From Arsenophonus nilaparvatae (GTDB lineage: Bacteria; Pseudomonadota; Gammaproteobacteria; Enterobacterales; Enterobacteriaceae): DNA of 64,000 nt. Below the pieces are notes generated by a model, which was not told where the DNA came from, searched no databases, and was given only the letters and a program-made list of their open reading frames with translations. The stretch lies in assembly GCF_000757905.1 (NCBI RefSeq), contig NZ_JRLH01000003.1. The stretch is one strand, 5' to 3'. The position numbers and the translations under genes are program-made. Within the stretch, counting starts at the first letter, position 1, and each line of letters starts with the position of its first letter. This document shows, one piece after another, positions 36,207 through 45,714 of the stretch.

Positions 36207-38156
36207 TTAGGATACCAGTCGTGCAATAATATTGCGGGTTTCCATTCGAACTTCTTCAAGTTGAACATTAATCACATCGTTAAGTTTATGAACAGCAACA
36301 CCTTTAATAATTATAGCGCCAGCTTCTTGACTACACTGTATTTCTTCTCGCACAGAATGGATAAAAGGTGCCGGAATAAAGGCATTGGCGCCATTGTCGG
36401 TTAAACGGATCCGGAGCCCACCTCGCGTAATGTCGGTTATTTCAGCAGCAAAAATAGTGTTAGTTTTGGCGAAAGGTTTTAGATAACGCGCATATAACCA
36501 GTCACCGACATCGCGTTCAGCTAAACGATTAGCGCGCTTGCGATCAGTAATTTTTGCCATCAAAGTTTCAGAAGGTTTTGTGATATTATGCTGCTCATTA
36601 TTGATTATGGCTTTTAAAAAGCGGTGATTGATGATATCTGTATACTTGCGGATAGGGGATGTCCAGGTTGCATAGGCATCAAATCCCAAACCATAATGGG
36701 CAGCTGGCGTAGCTTTAATTTCAGCAAAAGCTTGAAAACGGCGTATTCGACTATCTAGAAATTTAGTGGGTTGGTCATCTAATAAACGCCGTAAACGACA
36801 AAATCCTTCAAGTGTTAACAGTGTTTGGGCATTTTGTTCGATATCATGTTCTTGCAAAATGGCAACAACGTTATCAATTTGACTGGGTTCAAAGCCATTA
36901 TGAACATTAAAAATACCGGTTGCTAATTTATCTTTTAATACTTTTGTTGCACAAAGATTGGCTGCAATCATCGCTTCTTCGACGATACGATTAGCAATCC
37001 GCCGTTTCTCTGCCAATATATTCGTGACATTACCATTCTCATCAAGTACAAAGCGATAATCAGGACGCTCTTTAAATACTAATGCATGAGTTAGGCGCCA
37101 GGCGGCCCGTTTTTCGCACATTTCATTGAGCAATAAAATTTGCTGTTTGATAATTTCATTTTCGGGTTGCCATTTATCTTGCTGCTGTTCTAGCCAGTCA
37201 GAGACATCATCGTATACCAATTTATTTTTTGATTCGACCCATGCCAGGCAAAATTGAATATTATCAGCCAATTGTCCATCTTGTTTAATATCAAATTGAC
37301 AGACTAGTGCAGGGCGGCGCTCATTAGGACGCAGAGAACACAAATTATCTGATAATTCACGTGGCAACATCGGAATATTGAAGCCAGGTAGGTAATTGGT
37401 ATAGCAACGTTGTTGGGCAATGGTATCTAACTCACTGTTTACCGGGATATAACTGGTAGGATCGGCAATAGCAACAAATATACGCAATTGATCATCGCCA
37501 ATACGCTCTATATAAAGCGCATCATCCATATCTTCGGTACTGGCACTGTCAATGGTAATAAAGTTGAGGTGAGTGAGATCAAGGCGTTCTGCTGTCTGCT
37601 CCTCAATGGTACAATTTTGCATTTCCGGCGCTTCGCGCTCTAATTGATGCCGACTCAATGTTACCCACCAAGGAGCAAAATGGTCATCGCCATGGGTAAT
37701 ATATTGGATTATTTCTGCTTGAAATCCGCCTTGATTTTTTAATGGATGACGACGGATTTCTGCTATTACCCAATCATCTTGCATCAAATCATTAGCTAGA
37801 TGTTGCGCCGGACGACAAAAAATATTTTCTTTTAATACTGGGTGATCGGGTTTTACATAAAGCCGATTATCATTATTTCTTTTTTGAATACGTCCTACAA
37901 ATCGGGTAAGAAAGGGCTCAATTAATTGTTCTGGTTCAACAATTTCACGATCTTTATTTGTGTGAATGGTGGCGATAATTCGATCACCATGCATTACTTT
38001 TTTCATTTGTGGCGGTGGAATGAAATAAGTTTTCGTTCCATCGACCTCAAGAAAACCAAAACCTTTTTCGGTACTTTTGACAATCCCTTCAACACGAGGC
38101 GTTTGGGCATGTAATTGCTGTTTTAGCTGCGCTAGCAGCGGGTTATCTTGAAACAT
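36207..38156 (-). CDS. rnb: Exoribonuclease II
   Basis: Processive 3'-5' exoribonuclease for single-stranded RNA. The N-terminal cold-shock-type RNA-binding domains (VKSTEKGFGFLEVDGT) precede the RNB catalytic domain with the metal-binding aspartates in DSASTEDMDDALY. A C-terminal S1 domain follows (FAAEITDITRGGLRIRL). The 649 residues match E. coli (644), and the start MFQDNPLLAQLKQQLHAQTP is the same. Confidence 0.97.
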   Translation of the reverse strand: MFQDNPLLAQLKQQLHAQTPRVEGIVKSTEKGFGFLEVDGTKTYFIPPPQMKKVMHGDRIIATIHTNKDREIVEPEQLIEPFLTRFVGRIQKRNNDNRLYVKPDHPVLKENIFCRPAQHLANDLMQDDWVIAEIRRHPLKNQGGFQAEIIQYITHGDDHFAPWWVTLSRHQLEREAPEMQNCTIEEQTAERLDLTHLNFITIDSASTEDMDDALYIERIGDDQLRIFVAIADPTSYIPVNSELDTIAQQRCYTNYLPGFNIPMLPRELSDNLCSLRPNERRPALVCQFDIKQDGQLADNIQFCLAWVESKNKLVYDDVSDWLEQQQDKWQPENEIIKQQILLLNEMCEKRAAWRLTHALVFKERPDYRFVLDENGNVTNILAEKRRIANRIVEEAMIAANLCATKVLKDKLATGIFNVHNGFEPSQIDNVVAILQEHDIEQNAQTLLTLEGFCRLRRLLDDQPTKFLDSRIRRFQAFAEIKATPAAHYGLGFDAYATWTSPIRKYTDIINHRFLKAIINNEQHNITKPSETLMAKITDRKRANRLAERDVGDWLYARYLKPFAKTNTIFAAEITDITRGGLRIRLTDNGANAFIPAPFIHSVREEIQCSQEAGAIIIKGVAVHKLNDVINVQLEEVRMETRNIIARLVS

Positions 38157-38296
38157 ACTATCCGTATTTGCGTCGTTAAATTAAAATTTACCCACATTTT
38201 GCTCAAGTTGAGTGCTATGGGCAAGCAGAATAATAATATTTGTCACTTCAATAAATGGCATATATAAAGTTGTCTTGAAAATCCGTTAGTTAATCG

Positions 38297-38938
38297 TTAG
38301 GTTGTGGGGTATTGTTTGTCGTTAAATTCACATAAATCTTCAATAATACAAGAGCCACAGCGCGGCTTTCTGGCAATACACGTGTAACGGCCATGTAGTA
38401 TAAACCAATGGTGGCAATCCACTTTAAATTCAATCGGTACTACTTTGATTAACTTTTGTTCAACCTCGATAACACTCTTACCTGGGGCAAAATTCGTGCG
38501 ATTACAAACGCGAAAAATATGGGTATCAACAGCAATTGTTGGCCAGCCGAAGGCGGTGTTCAATACCACATTTGCCGTTTTGCGGCCGACACCGGGTAAG
38601 GATTCCAAGGCTTCGCGATTTTCTGGCACCTGGCTATTATATTTATCAATTAATATCTGACAGGTTTTAATAATATTTTCAGCTTTGGTATTAAATAAGC
38701 CAATTGTTTTTATGTAATGCTTTATTTCATTGATGCCTAGGGCTAGCATTTTTTCAGCGGTATTTGCAATCGGGTAGAGTTTTGCCGTTGCTTTATTGAC
38801 ACTAATATCGGTAGCTTGAGCGGAAAGTAATACAGAAATAAGTAATTCAAAAGGCGAATTAAAAACAAGCTCCGTTGTTGGTGTTGGATTATTGTCACGT
38901 AAGCGAGTCAGAATGTCTATCCGCTTTTGTTTATTCAT
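38297..38938 (-). CDS. nth: Endonuclease III
   Basis: DNA glycosylase/AP lyase that removes oxidised pyrimidines. The helix-hairpin-helix with catalytic lysine is in LPGVGRKTANVVLNTAFG, the catalytic Asp in IAVDTHIFRVCNRT, and the [4Fe-4S] cluster cysteines in CIARKPRCGSCIIEDLCEF. The 213 residues match E. coli (211). It overlaps the end of rsxE by eight bases, as the last gene of the rsx operon. Confidence 0.97.
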   Translation of the reverse strand: MNKQKRIDILTRLRDNNPTPTTELVFNSPFELLISVLLSAQATDISVNKATAKLYPIANTAEKMLALGINEIKHYIKTIGLFNTKAENIIKTCQILIDKYNSQVPENREALESLPGVGRKTANVVLNTAFGWPTIAVDTHIFRVCNRTNFAPGKSVIEVEQKLIKVVPIEFKVDCHHWFILHGRYTCIARKPRCGSCIIEDLCEFNDKQYPTT

Positions 38939-39665
38939 ATTTTATTTGCTCTCGATCCTTGGCTAAATGATTTTTATTGGGGAAAGCCGCCGATTTTACC
39001 GCAGATTGCTGTTGTTTGTGACTAATATATTTTTTTACTTTTTCATCGATTAAATATTTACCTGCTAGCATCAAACCTAATCCAATGAAAGCCCCTGGGG
39101 GTAATATAGCTAATAAAAAGGGAGAATTAAGATGAATAACTTCAATACGTAATATTTTCGCCCATTCTCCTAACAGCAAATCTGCACCATCAAACAGCGT
39201 ACCATTACCTAAAATTTCTCGCATGGCACCTAAAAAAAACAGTGCTATCGTGGCACCCGCTCCCATCGCTAAGCCATCAATTGCTGAGTTATAGACATTA
39301 TTTTTGGCGGCGTAAGCTTCAGCTCGCCCAATAACAATACAGTTAGTAACAATCAGCGGAATAAAAATACCCAAAGATTGATATAAATCAAAAGCATAGG
39401 CGTTAATTAACATCTGCACAGAGGAGACGACCGATGCGATAATCATTACATAGATTGGAATACGTATTTCGCTTGGGATCCAATGACGAAAAGTTGAGAC
39501 GGTAATATTAGTGAAAAACAGCACTAATGTTGTTGCCAGTCCCAATCCTAACGCATTGGTGGCTGTCGAAGAAACCGCTAGCAACGGGCACATACCTAAT
39601 AATTGAACCAGTGCTGAATTGTTTTTCCATAATCCTTGGATAAAAAGTTTCTTAGTTTCATTCAT
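38931..39665 (-). CDS. rsxE: Electron transport complex subunit RsxE
   Basis: Polytopic inner-membrane subunit of the Rsx (Rnf-type) complex, which in E. coli keeps SoxR reduced. About six membrane segments; the core LLGMCPLLAVSSTATNALGLG and IFIPLIVTNCIVIGRAEA contain the conserved cysteines thought to bind an iron-sulfur centre. I start at the ATG at 39665 (244 residues), which aligns MNETKKLFIQGLWKNN with E. coli; an ATG at 39683 lies inside rsxG. Confidence 0.95.
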   Translation of the reverse strand: MNETKKLFIQGLWKNNSALVQLLGMCPLLAVSSTATNALGLGLATTLVLFFTNITVSTFRHWIPSEIRIPIYVMIIASVVSSVQMLINAYAFDLYQSLGIFIPLIVTNCIVIGRAEAYAAKNNVYNSAIDGLAMGAGATIALFFLGAMREILGNGTLFDGADLLLGEWAKILRIEVIHLNSPFLLAILPPGAFIGLGLMLAGKYLIDEKVKKYISHKQQQSAVKSAAFPNKNHLAKDREQIKYE

Positions 39666-39670
39666 GGTAA

Positions 39671-40303
39671 TTAATTTGCGCATGCTGGATAAGTTGATAA
39701 TTTTTGCGGCACCGACTGTATAAACCAGGCAGCACGCTTAGTGGCATTAATAACTGCTCTTGGTGTAATGGTGGCACCAGTAAATTGGTCAAAATCGCCG
39801 CCATCTTTTTTTACCGCCCAATGGGGACTATGTTCTGAGTCAATTTTTTTACCTGAGAAATAGTTGATCCAATTTGAAATACGAATATCAATTTTATCAC
39901 CTAATCCAGGTGTTTCATGATGTTCAGTTACACGAACACCAAGCACTTTACCATGAAAATCGGCTGCGACTAGCAATTTTATTGCTCCTGAGTAACCATC
40001 TGGTGCGATACTTTCTATGATGGCAGCAATCGGTTTTCCCTCTTTTCTGGCAATATAGAGATGATGGGGCAGTTCGCTACCTAATGCTTCATTTTTACTT
40101 ACTAAGTAACACTCTTTGGTTAAATTATTATCATAAAATTCAGGAGCAATAATTTGATCAAACAGTTTTTGTTGTTGGATAAGTAGCTGGTTATTAATGG
40201 TACTTTTGGTGATGGTATAAACCACTGCTGTCAGTCCAGTGGTAGCGGCAGCAAAAACAGCCAATATCAAGCCATGATGTCTAATGGATTTTAGCATAAC
40301 CAC
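39671..40303 (-). CDS. rsxG: Electron transport complex subunit RsxG
   Basis: Membrane-anchored periplasmic subunit carrying covalent FMN. One N-terminal membrane segment; the flavinylation motif is FDQFTGATITPRAV, where the second threonine is the expected attachment site. The family usually reads SGAT; here it is TGAT, still compatible with the motif. The segment VRVTEHHETPGLGDKI is typical. It lies three bases after rsxD. Confidence 0.94.
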   Translation of the reverse strand: MVMLKSIRHHGLILAVFAAATTGLTAVVYTITKSTINNQLLIQQQKLFDQIIAPEFYDNNLTKECYLVSKNEALGSELPHHLYIARKEGKPIAAIIESIAPDGYSGAIKLLVAADFHGKVLGVRVTEHHETPGLGDKIDIRISNWINYFSGKKIDSEHSPHWAVKKDGGDFDQFTGATITPRAVINATKRAAWFIQSVPQKLSTYPACAN

Positions 40304-40306
40304 TCC

Positions 40307-41392
40307 TTATTTATGGCCATAAACACGCGGCTGGCTATAGTGATCAATCAGCGGTACAGCGATATTGGCCAGTAATACCGCAAAAGCAACAGCATCAGGA
40401 TAACCACCATAAACACGAATAATCCAAATTAATAATCCAATCATTGCACCATAAATAAGACGACCACGCGGTGTAGTTGCCGCCGTAACTGGATCAGTGG
40501 CGATAAAAAAGGCACCAAGCATGGTTGCTCCTGAAAACAGATGTATCATAGGAGAAGCGTATTGTGATGGCATAATAAGCCAGCTCAATAATGAGCAGGA
40601 TATTAGCGTGGCTAAAAATGCCAGCGGAATTTGCCAGCTGATTATTCGGCGATAAAGCATAATAATGCCACCAAACAGATAAGCAATATTAACCCATTGC
40701 CAACCGATGCCAGCTAAAGAACCTTGTAAAATAGGTTGTTGCAGTATTTGGCTAATTGAGTGTGTTAGTAAACCCGTTTTAAAGCTATCGAGTGGTGTCG
40801 CTTGAGTTACACCATCAAAACCTAACGTTAATTGATTTAAAGTTGCTCCTGTATCGGTATGGCCGAAAAAAATGACTTGTAGGCTAGCTAAAGTATCGGC
40901 ATGGATCGATTGAAGCTCTGTCGGCGGTAACCAACTTGTCATTTGAACAGGAAATGAAATCAATAATACCACATAACCTACCATGGCTGGATTAAATGGA
41001 TTTTGGCCTAATCCGCCATAGATGTGTTTAGCTATTAATATGGCAAAGGCCGTACCTAAAACTACCAGCCACCAGGGTGATAATGGTGGAATACTAATAG
41101 CCAATAATAAGGCGGTTACTAAGGCGGAATTATCTTTTAAATGGGTTATAACCGGTAATTTTCGTAGCTGTAAAGCTGCGGCCTCACAAATAAATGCGGT
41201 TATGATAGCGAGTAAAATTTGGTAAATCGTTCCACTACCAAAAAAGTAAATTTGGCAGGCAATACCGGGAATGGCAGCAATAACAACCCACAGCATGAGT
41301 TTACTGGTACTTTGGTTTTCATGCGTAAAGGGTGAAGTCGTCATTTTTAATCGGTTGACCCGACTATTAGTCGGTATTGGTCTGAATTTCAT
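40307..41392 (-). CDS. rsxD: Electron transport complex subunit RsxD
   Basis: Polytopic subunit with a second covalently bound FMN at the threonine in HLFSGATMLGAFFI. About nine membrane segments, with GLGQNPFNPAMVGYVVLLISFP and FAVLLANIAVPLIDHYSQPRVYGHK as signatures. The ATG at 41392 gives 361 residues; an internal ATG at 41344 (345 residues, MTTSPFTHENQ) aligns a little better with E. coli, so the start is uncertain. Confidence 0.95.
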   Translation of the reverse strand: MKFRPIPTNSRVNRLKMTTSPFTHENQSTSKLMLWVVIAAIPGIACQIYFFGSGTIYQILLAIITAFICEAAALQLRKLPVITHLKDNSALVTALLLAISIPPLSPWWLVVLGTAFAILIAKHIYGGLGQNPFNPAMVGYVVLLISFPVQMTSWLPPTELQSIHADTLASLQVIFFGHTDTGATLNQLTLGFDGVTQATPLDSFKTGLLTHSISQILQQPILQGSLAGIGWQWVNIAYLFGGIIMLYRRIISWQIPLAFLATLISCSLLSWLIMPSQYASPMIHLFSGATMLGAFFIATDPVTAATTPRGRLIYGAMIGLLIWIIRVYGGYPDAVAFAVLLANIAVPLIDHYSQPRVYGHK

Positions 41393-41418
41393 TTTTCAGC
41401 TCATATATTGTTCAATTA

Positions 41419-43179
41419 TTAGGGAGTTTTACTCTGCGCATCACGTTTGGCTTTAGCCCGAGCAATAGCGGCGGCAACGGCCGCTTTACGTGGATCAACT
41501 GGCTGCGGCTCGCTTGTTGTTTCTGTTGTTACAGCTGATTGGCTTTCGGCTGCTTGTCTGGCAGTTTGAATAGCGCGCAGTTGGGTTTTTCTGGCTTGAC
41601 GCGCTTCAATCGCTGCTTGGTTATTCAATGGTTCAGTTCTACTATTGTCAGCCTGATTTTTTTGTGCATTAATTCGCATTAATGCAGCATTAATAGCGTC
41701 TTTGTCGGTTGCTTCGGGCTTAACCGCCGCTTGATTATGCCGTTGCTGACGCAGAATTTTTTCTCGTTCAAGCCGGCTTTTTTTAGCCTCAAACCGTTGC
41801 TTAGCATCCGATGTACGTTGTTTTTCTTGAGTAATAGCTTTAATTTCAGCCTTTTCTTGTCGATAGTATTGGACCAGTGGAATATTACTTGGGCAAACAT
41901 AAGCACAAGCACCACATTCTATGCAATCGGATAAATTATATTGTTCCGCTTTTTCATGCTCCTGTCCTCGACTAAACCAATAAAGCTGTTGCGGTAATAA
42001 ATTAGCTGGACAAGCTTGGGTACAAAGACCACAGCGAATGCAAGCTTCTTCAATATTAGGTTCACCGATTTCTGTTATGGTAGGAGCAAGGATACAGTTG
42101 CTAATTTTAACAATAGGTGTGGTTAAATCAGACAAAGTAAAGCCCATTAGTGGCCCTCCCATAATAACCATTTGCTCTGATTGTGGCACCAGACCGACCT
42201 GTTGTAATAGAAAATTGATCGGGGTACCCAAACGAACCCAATAATTACCAGGCTTTTGTATAGCATCGCCGGTTAATGTAACCACCCGTTCAATTAATGG
42301 TTCTCCATCGATAATGGCTCGTTTAATCGCAAACACAGTACCAACATTTTGCATCAATATACCAATGAACGAAGAGTGAACGCCGCTGGGTATCTCCTTG
42401 CCGGTTAATATCTTAGTTAATTGTTTAGCGCCGCCTGAAGGATACTTTGTTGGGATCACTCGTAATTTAATCATAGCTTGTTGGCCTAAAAGTGCTTCTT
42501 TTAAGGCGGCTATTGCTGCGGGCTTATTATCTTCAATACCAATCAGGACTTCTTTCGGTTTTAAAATATGTATCAGTATCAGTATACCTTCGATAATTTC
42601 ATCAGCATGCTCCTGCATTAATCGATCATCGGCGGTTATATAAGGTTCACACTCTGCGGCATTGATAATTAACGTATTAATTAACTTATTGCCATTTTTC
42701 AACTTTATTGCCGTCGGAAAGCCTGCGCCGCCTAATCCTGCTATACCGGCTTGCTCAATATGTGACAATAAGACTTTGGCAGAATATTGTAAGTAGTTGG
42801 GTAGAGGTTTGCGCTCACACCATTGATCTTTACTATCTGGCTGTAACCGAATACAAAGCTCTTTTAGGCCGGAGGGGTGTGCGGTTATATGGGGGGCTAT
42901 GTCAGTAATAGTACCTGAAGTCGTAGCATGGACAGGGATCTGACGATCACAACCTTTAGTTAATGCTTGTCCTTTTAAAACATAGTCATTGGTTTTAACA
43001 ATGATATCACCCGCTGAGCCTACATGTTGCTGAATAGGAATAATCAATTCATTAGCTAAAGGGAGCGTAACTAACGGAACTTGGCTTGATTGTATTTTCA
43101 TTTCAGGCGGATGTATGCCACCTGAAAAAGACCAAATTTTTTCTTTATTTGACGTAAGTTTTTTGAAAAAGTTAAACAT
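41419..43179 (-). CDS. rsxC: Electron transport complex subunit RsxC
   Basis: NADH-oxidising peripheral subunit with FMN and two [4Fe-4S] clusters. N-terminal GGIHPPEMK and GLGGAGFPTAIKL precede the cluster motifs CIRCGLCTQACP and CIECGACAYVCP. The C-terminal third is Ala/Arg/Lys/Gln-rich, with coiled-coil-like repeats ending in RKAAVAAAIARAKAKR. I start at the ATG at 43179 (586 residues), behind AAGGAG; a further in-frame start at 43200 lies in rsxB. E. coli RsxC is about 740 residues, so the repeat tail is shorter here. Confidence 0.96.
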   Translation of the reverse strand: MFNFFKKLTSNKEKIWSFSGGIHPPEMKIQSSQVPLVTLPLANELIIPIQQHVGSAGDIIVKTNDYVLKGQALTKGCDRQIPVHATTSGTITDIAPHITAHPSGLKELCIRLQPDSKDQWCERKPLPNYLQYSAKVLLSHIEQAGIAGLGGAGFPTAIKLKNGNKLINTLIINAAECEPYITADDRLMQEHADEIIEGILILIHILKPKEVLIGIEDNKPAAIAALKEALLGQQAMIKLRVIPTKYPSGGAKQLTKILTGKEIPSGVHSSFIGILMQNVGTVFAIKRAIIDGEPLIERVVTLTGDAIQKPGNYWVRLGTPINFLLQQVGLVPQSEQMVIMGGPLMGFTLSDLTTPIVKISNCILAPTITEIGEPNIEEACIRCGLCTQACPANLLPQQLYWFSRGQEHEKAEQYNLSDCIECGACAYVCPSNIPLVQYYRQEKAEIKAITQEKQRTSDAKQRFEAKKSRLEREKILRQQRHNQAAVKPEATDKDAINAALMRINAQKNQADNSRTEPLNNQAAIEARQARKTQLRAIQTARQAAESQSAVTTETTSEPQPVDPRKAAVAAAIARAKAKRDAQSKTP

Positions 43180-43786
43180 TTGCTTGCTCCTTGCTAGCAA
43201 ATGTAACGGTCGGAGTTGAGTTCGATGATGTAGTAATATTTTTTACTGGAATAGTGGTGAGATCCCATTTCCAGTTTTTGATGGTGGTTTTTATTGGTAG
43301 CATCGTAATACAGTCTGTTGGGCAAGGGGCAACACAAAGATCACAACCGGTACAGAGATCTTCTACCACTGTATGCATAGCGCGCGTTGCTCCAATAATT
43401 GCATCAACGGGGCAAGCCTGAATACATTTAGTGCAGCCAATACAGTTGGCTTCATCAATAAAAGCAACTTTTCGTTCCGGGGTTAATTTATCTTCATCAA
43501 GCGCTTGTGGCTCTACATTAAGTAATTCGGCAATTTTTAACATAGCTTGTTCGCCGCCGGGCGCGCACTTATTTATGGTTTCACCATTATTGGCAATTGC
43601 TTCGGCATATGGGCGACAACCTGGATAGCCACATTGGCCACACTGGCTTTGTGGTAAAATATGATCAATTTTTTCTACTATTGGATCGTCTTCTACTTTA
43701 AAGCGAAGCGCGGCAAATCCTAAAATAAGACCAAAAATAAGGCCAAATCCGGCAATAACACCGATTGCAATTAATAAAGTACTCAT
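43172..43786 (-). CDS. rsxB: Electron transport complex subunit RsxB
   Basis: Iron-sulfur subunit of the Rsx complex. A single N-terminal membrane segment is followed by the four-Cys motif CGQCGYPGCRPYAEAI and two ferredoxin motifs, CIGCTKCIQACPVDAI and CTGCDLCVAPCPTDCI. The 204 residues compare with 192 in E. coli. Its end overlaps the rsxC start by eight bases and its start touches the rsxA stop. Confidence 0.96.
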   Translation of the reverse strand: MSTLLIAIGVIAGFGLIFGLILGFAALRFKVEDDPIVEKIDHILPQSQCGQCGYPGCRPYAEAIANNGETINKCAPGGEQAMLKIAELLNVEPQALDEDKLTPERKVAFIDEANCIGCTKCIQACPVDAIIGATRAMHTVVEDLCTGCDLCVAPCPTDCITMLPIKTTIKNWKWDLTTIPVKNITTSSNSTPTVTFASKEQANV

Positions 43787-44367
43787 TAGAATTTTACCAA
43801 ACCACTAAATCCCATAAATGCTAAAGACATTAGGCCGGCTGTAATGAGACCAATCGATGAACCGCGAAAGGGAGCCGGAACATTTGCCACTGCGATACGT
43901 TCACGGATAGCAGAAAATAGCACCATTACTAAAGAAAATCCTACTGCAGCAGCAAAACCGTAAACGGCAGATTGTAAAAAATTATGTGATTGATTGATAT
44001 TCAATAAAGCGACACCAAGAACTGCACAGTTTGTGGTAATTAACGGTAAAAAAATACCTAAAAGACGGTATAGTGTCGGGCTGGTTTTGCGTACCACCAT
44101 TTCAGTAAATTGAACAACAACAGCAATAACTAATATAAAGCTTAAAGTACGTAAATAGATTAAATCTAACGGTATTAGAACCAATGTATCCATTAGCCAT
44201 GAACAGATGGATGCTAAAGTCATCACAAATGTTGTAGCAAATCCCATACCAATAGCGGTTTCTAGTTTTTTAGAAACCCCCATAAAAGGGCATAAGCCAA
44301 GAAATTTTACCAGCACGAAATTATTTACCAAAACGGTAGCGATAAATAATAAAAAATAATCTGTCAT
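43786..44367 (-). CDS. rsxA: Electron transport complex subunit RsxA
   Basis: First gene of the leftward rsxABCDGE-nth operon. Polytopic membrane protein of 193 residues, the E. coli length, with six membrane segments and topology opposite to its paralogue RsxE. Conserved segments are NNFVLVKFLGLCPFMGVSKK and FLPLITTNCAVLGVALLN, each with a cysteine that probably holds a shared iron-sulfur centre with RsxE. Confidence 0.96.
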   Translation of the reverse strand: MTDYFLLFIATVLVNNFVLVKFLGLCPFMGVSKKLETAIGMGFATTFVMTLASICSWLMDTLVLIPLDLIYLRTLSFILVIAVVVQFTEMVVRKTSPTLYRLLGIFLPLITTNCAVLGVALLNINQSHNFLQSAVYGFAAAVGFSLVMVLFSAIRERIAVANVPAPFRGSSIGLITAGLMSLAFMGFSGLVKF

Positions 44368-44619
44368 CTAAACGCCTAAATTTTTTATTTAGTCAGTCGA
44401 AGTTGTAAACCTAAATGGTCGGCTATGATAGCAACTGATAGTTATATAGGTTATCGATCTTGTGTGAAAGTCAATTTTAGTCAGTTAATGATTTTTAAGA
44501 AAATGAAAAATAGTGATTGCAGCTAAAAAATAAAAAGGTACGCTAAATAATATGCATCGGCTGGTCTGGTTGTAATATATGGTTTTAAGTTTGACATGTC
44601 ATTTTTTTAAGGGGTAGTT

Positions 44620-45666
44620 ATGAATAAACCGATTAAGGTTGGTTTGATTGGTTACGGTTTTGCCGGTAAAACCTTTCATGTTCCTTTTATTACCACAATA
44701 GAAGGATTTCAATTATCAGCTATTGTAAGTAGTGATGAACAAAAAGTAAAAAAAGATTGGCCTAATGTCCCTGTTTTTGCTTCACTTGAACAACTTTTGG
44801 CTGAGCAGCCAGAAGTCTCTTTGATTGTTATTCCAACACCAAATAAAACTCATTTCCCATTGGCTAAACAAGCACTCGAAGCCGGTAAACATGTAATCGT
44901 CGATAAACCGTTTACCTTGACTGTGCAAGAAGCTGTAACGTTAAATCAATTAGCGCAAACAAAAGGTAAGTTATTATCTGTTTATCACAATCGCCGCTGG
45001 GACTCAGGTTTTTTAACGGTGAAATCGTTGCTAGAAAATCAAATATTGGGTGAGCTAAAATATTATGAATCGCATTTTGATCGTTATCGGCCTGATGTGC
45101 GTCAACGGTGGCGAGAGTCAAAAGAGGTGGGCAGTGGTCTATGGTATGATTTGGCGCCTCACATGCTTGATCAAGTATTGCAACTTTTTGGCCAACCTAA
45201 ATCGATTTTTGCCGATATAGCAATGATCCGGCCACAAGCTGAAGCGGTTGATTATTTTCATGTTTGCTTAAATTATCCAACCTTAAAGGTTGTTTTACAT
45301 GCCACCACCATCGCAGCAGCTGAGTCGCCGATATATCTACTACATGGTATGGAAGGTAGTTATGTAAAATATGGTCTCGATCCACAAGAAGAGTGTTTAA
45401 AAGCAGGGCAATTACCAACAGCAAAAGATTGGGGTAAGGATAGTCACGATGGAAATGTGACGTTGTCACAAAATGGTGAGCTAATCGTTAAGCCATTAGA
45501 AACTAAACCGGGTAATTATGGTCACTATTATCGTGCTATTCGTCAGGCAATTACTAATGATGCACCTAATCCAGTTAGCGCCGAAGAAGCTATTTTGGTG
45601 ATGAAATTGATTGAAGCGGGAATCGAGTCGGCAAAAATGCAACACACAGTAGAGCTGGCGCTTTAA
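44620..45666 (+). CDS. ydgJ: Gfo/Idh/MocA-family oxidoreductase YdgJ
   Basis: NAD(P)-dependent dehydrogenase of unknown substrate. The N-terminal Rossmann fold has GLIGYGFAGKTFHVP; the family lysine is in HVIVDKPFTL, and the C-terminal domain has HNRRWDSGFLT and WYDLAPHMLDQ. The 348 residues match E. coli YdgJ (346). GGGGTAG-like purines precede the ATG. It is divergent from rsxA, as in E. coli where ydgJ is near the rsx operon. Confidence 0.94.
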   Translation: MNKPIKVGLIGYGFAGKTFHVPFITTIEGFQLSAIVSSDEQKVKKDWPNVPVFASLEQLLAEQPEVSLIVIPTPNKTHFPLAKQALEAGKHVIVDKPFTLTVQEAVTLNQLAQTKGKLLSVYHNRRWDSGFLTVKSLLENQILGELKYYESHFDRYRPDVRQRWRESKEVGSGLWYDLAPHMLDQVLQLFGQPKSIFADIAMIRPQAEAVDYFHVCLNYPTLKVVLHATTIAAAESPIYLLHGMEGSYVKYGLDPQEECLKAGQLPTAKDWGKDSHDGNVTLSQNGELIVKPLETKPGNYGHYYRAIRQAITNDAPNPVSAEEAILVMKLIEAGIESAKMQHTVELAL

Positions 45667-45714
45667 TTTTATTCATTTTGTCTATTCATATTTTTAAATA
45701 TTAAAGGAAGCGTT

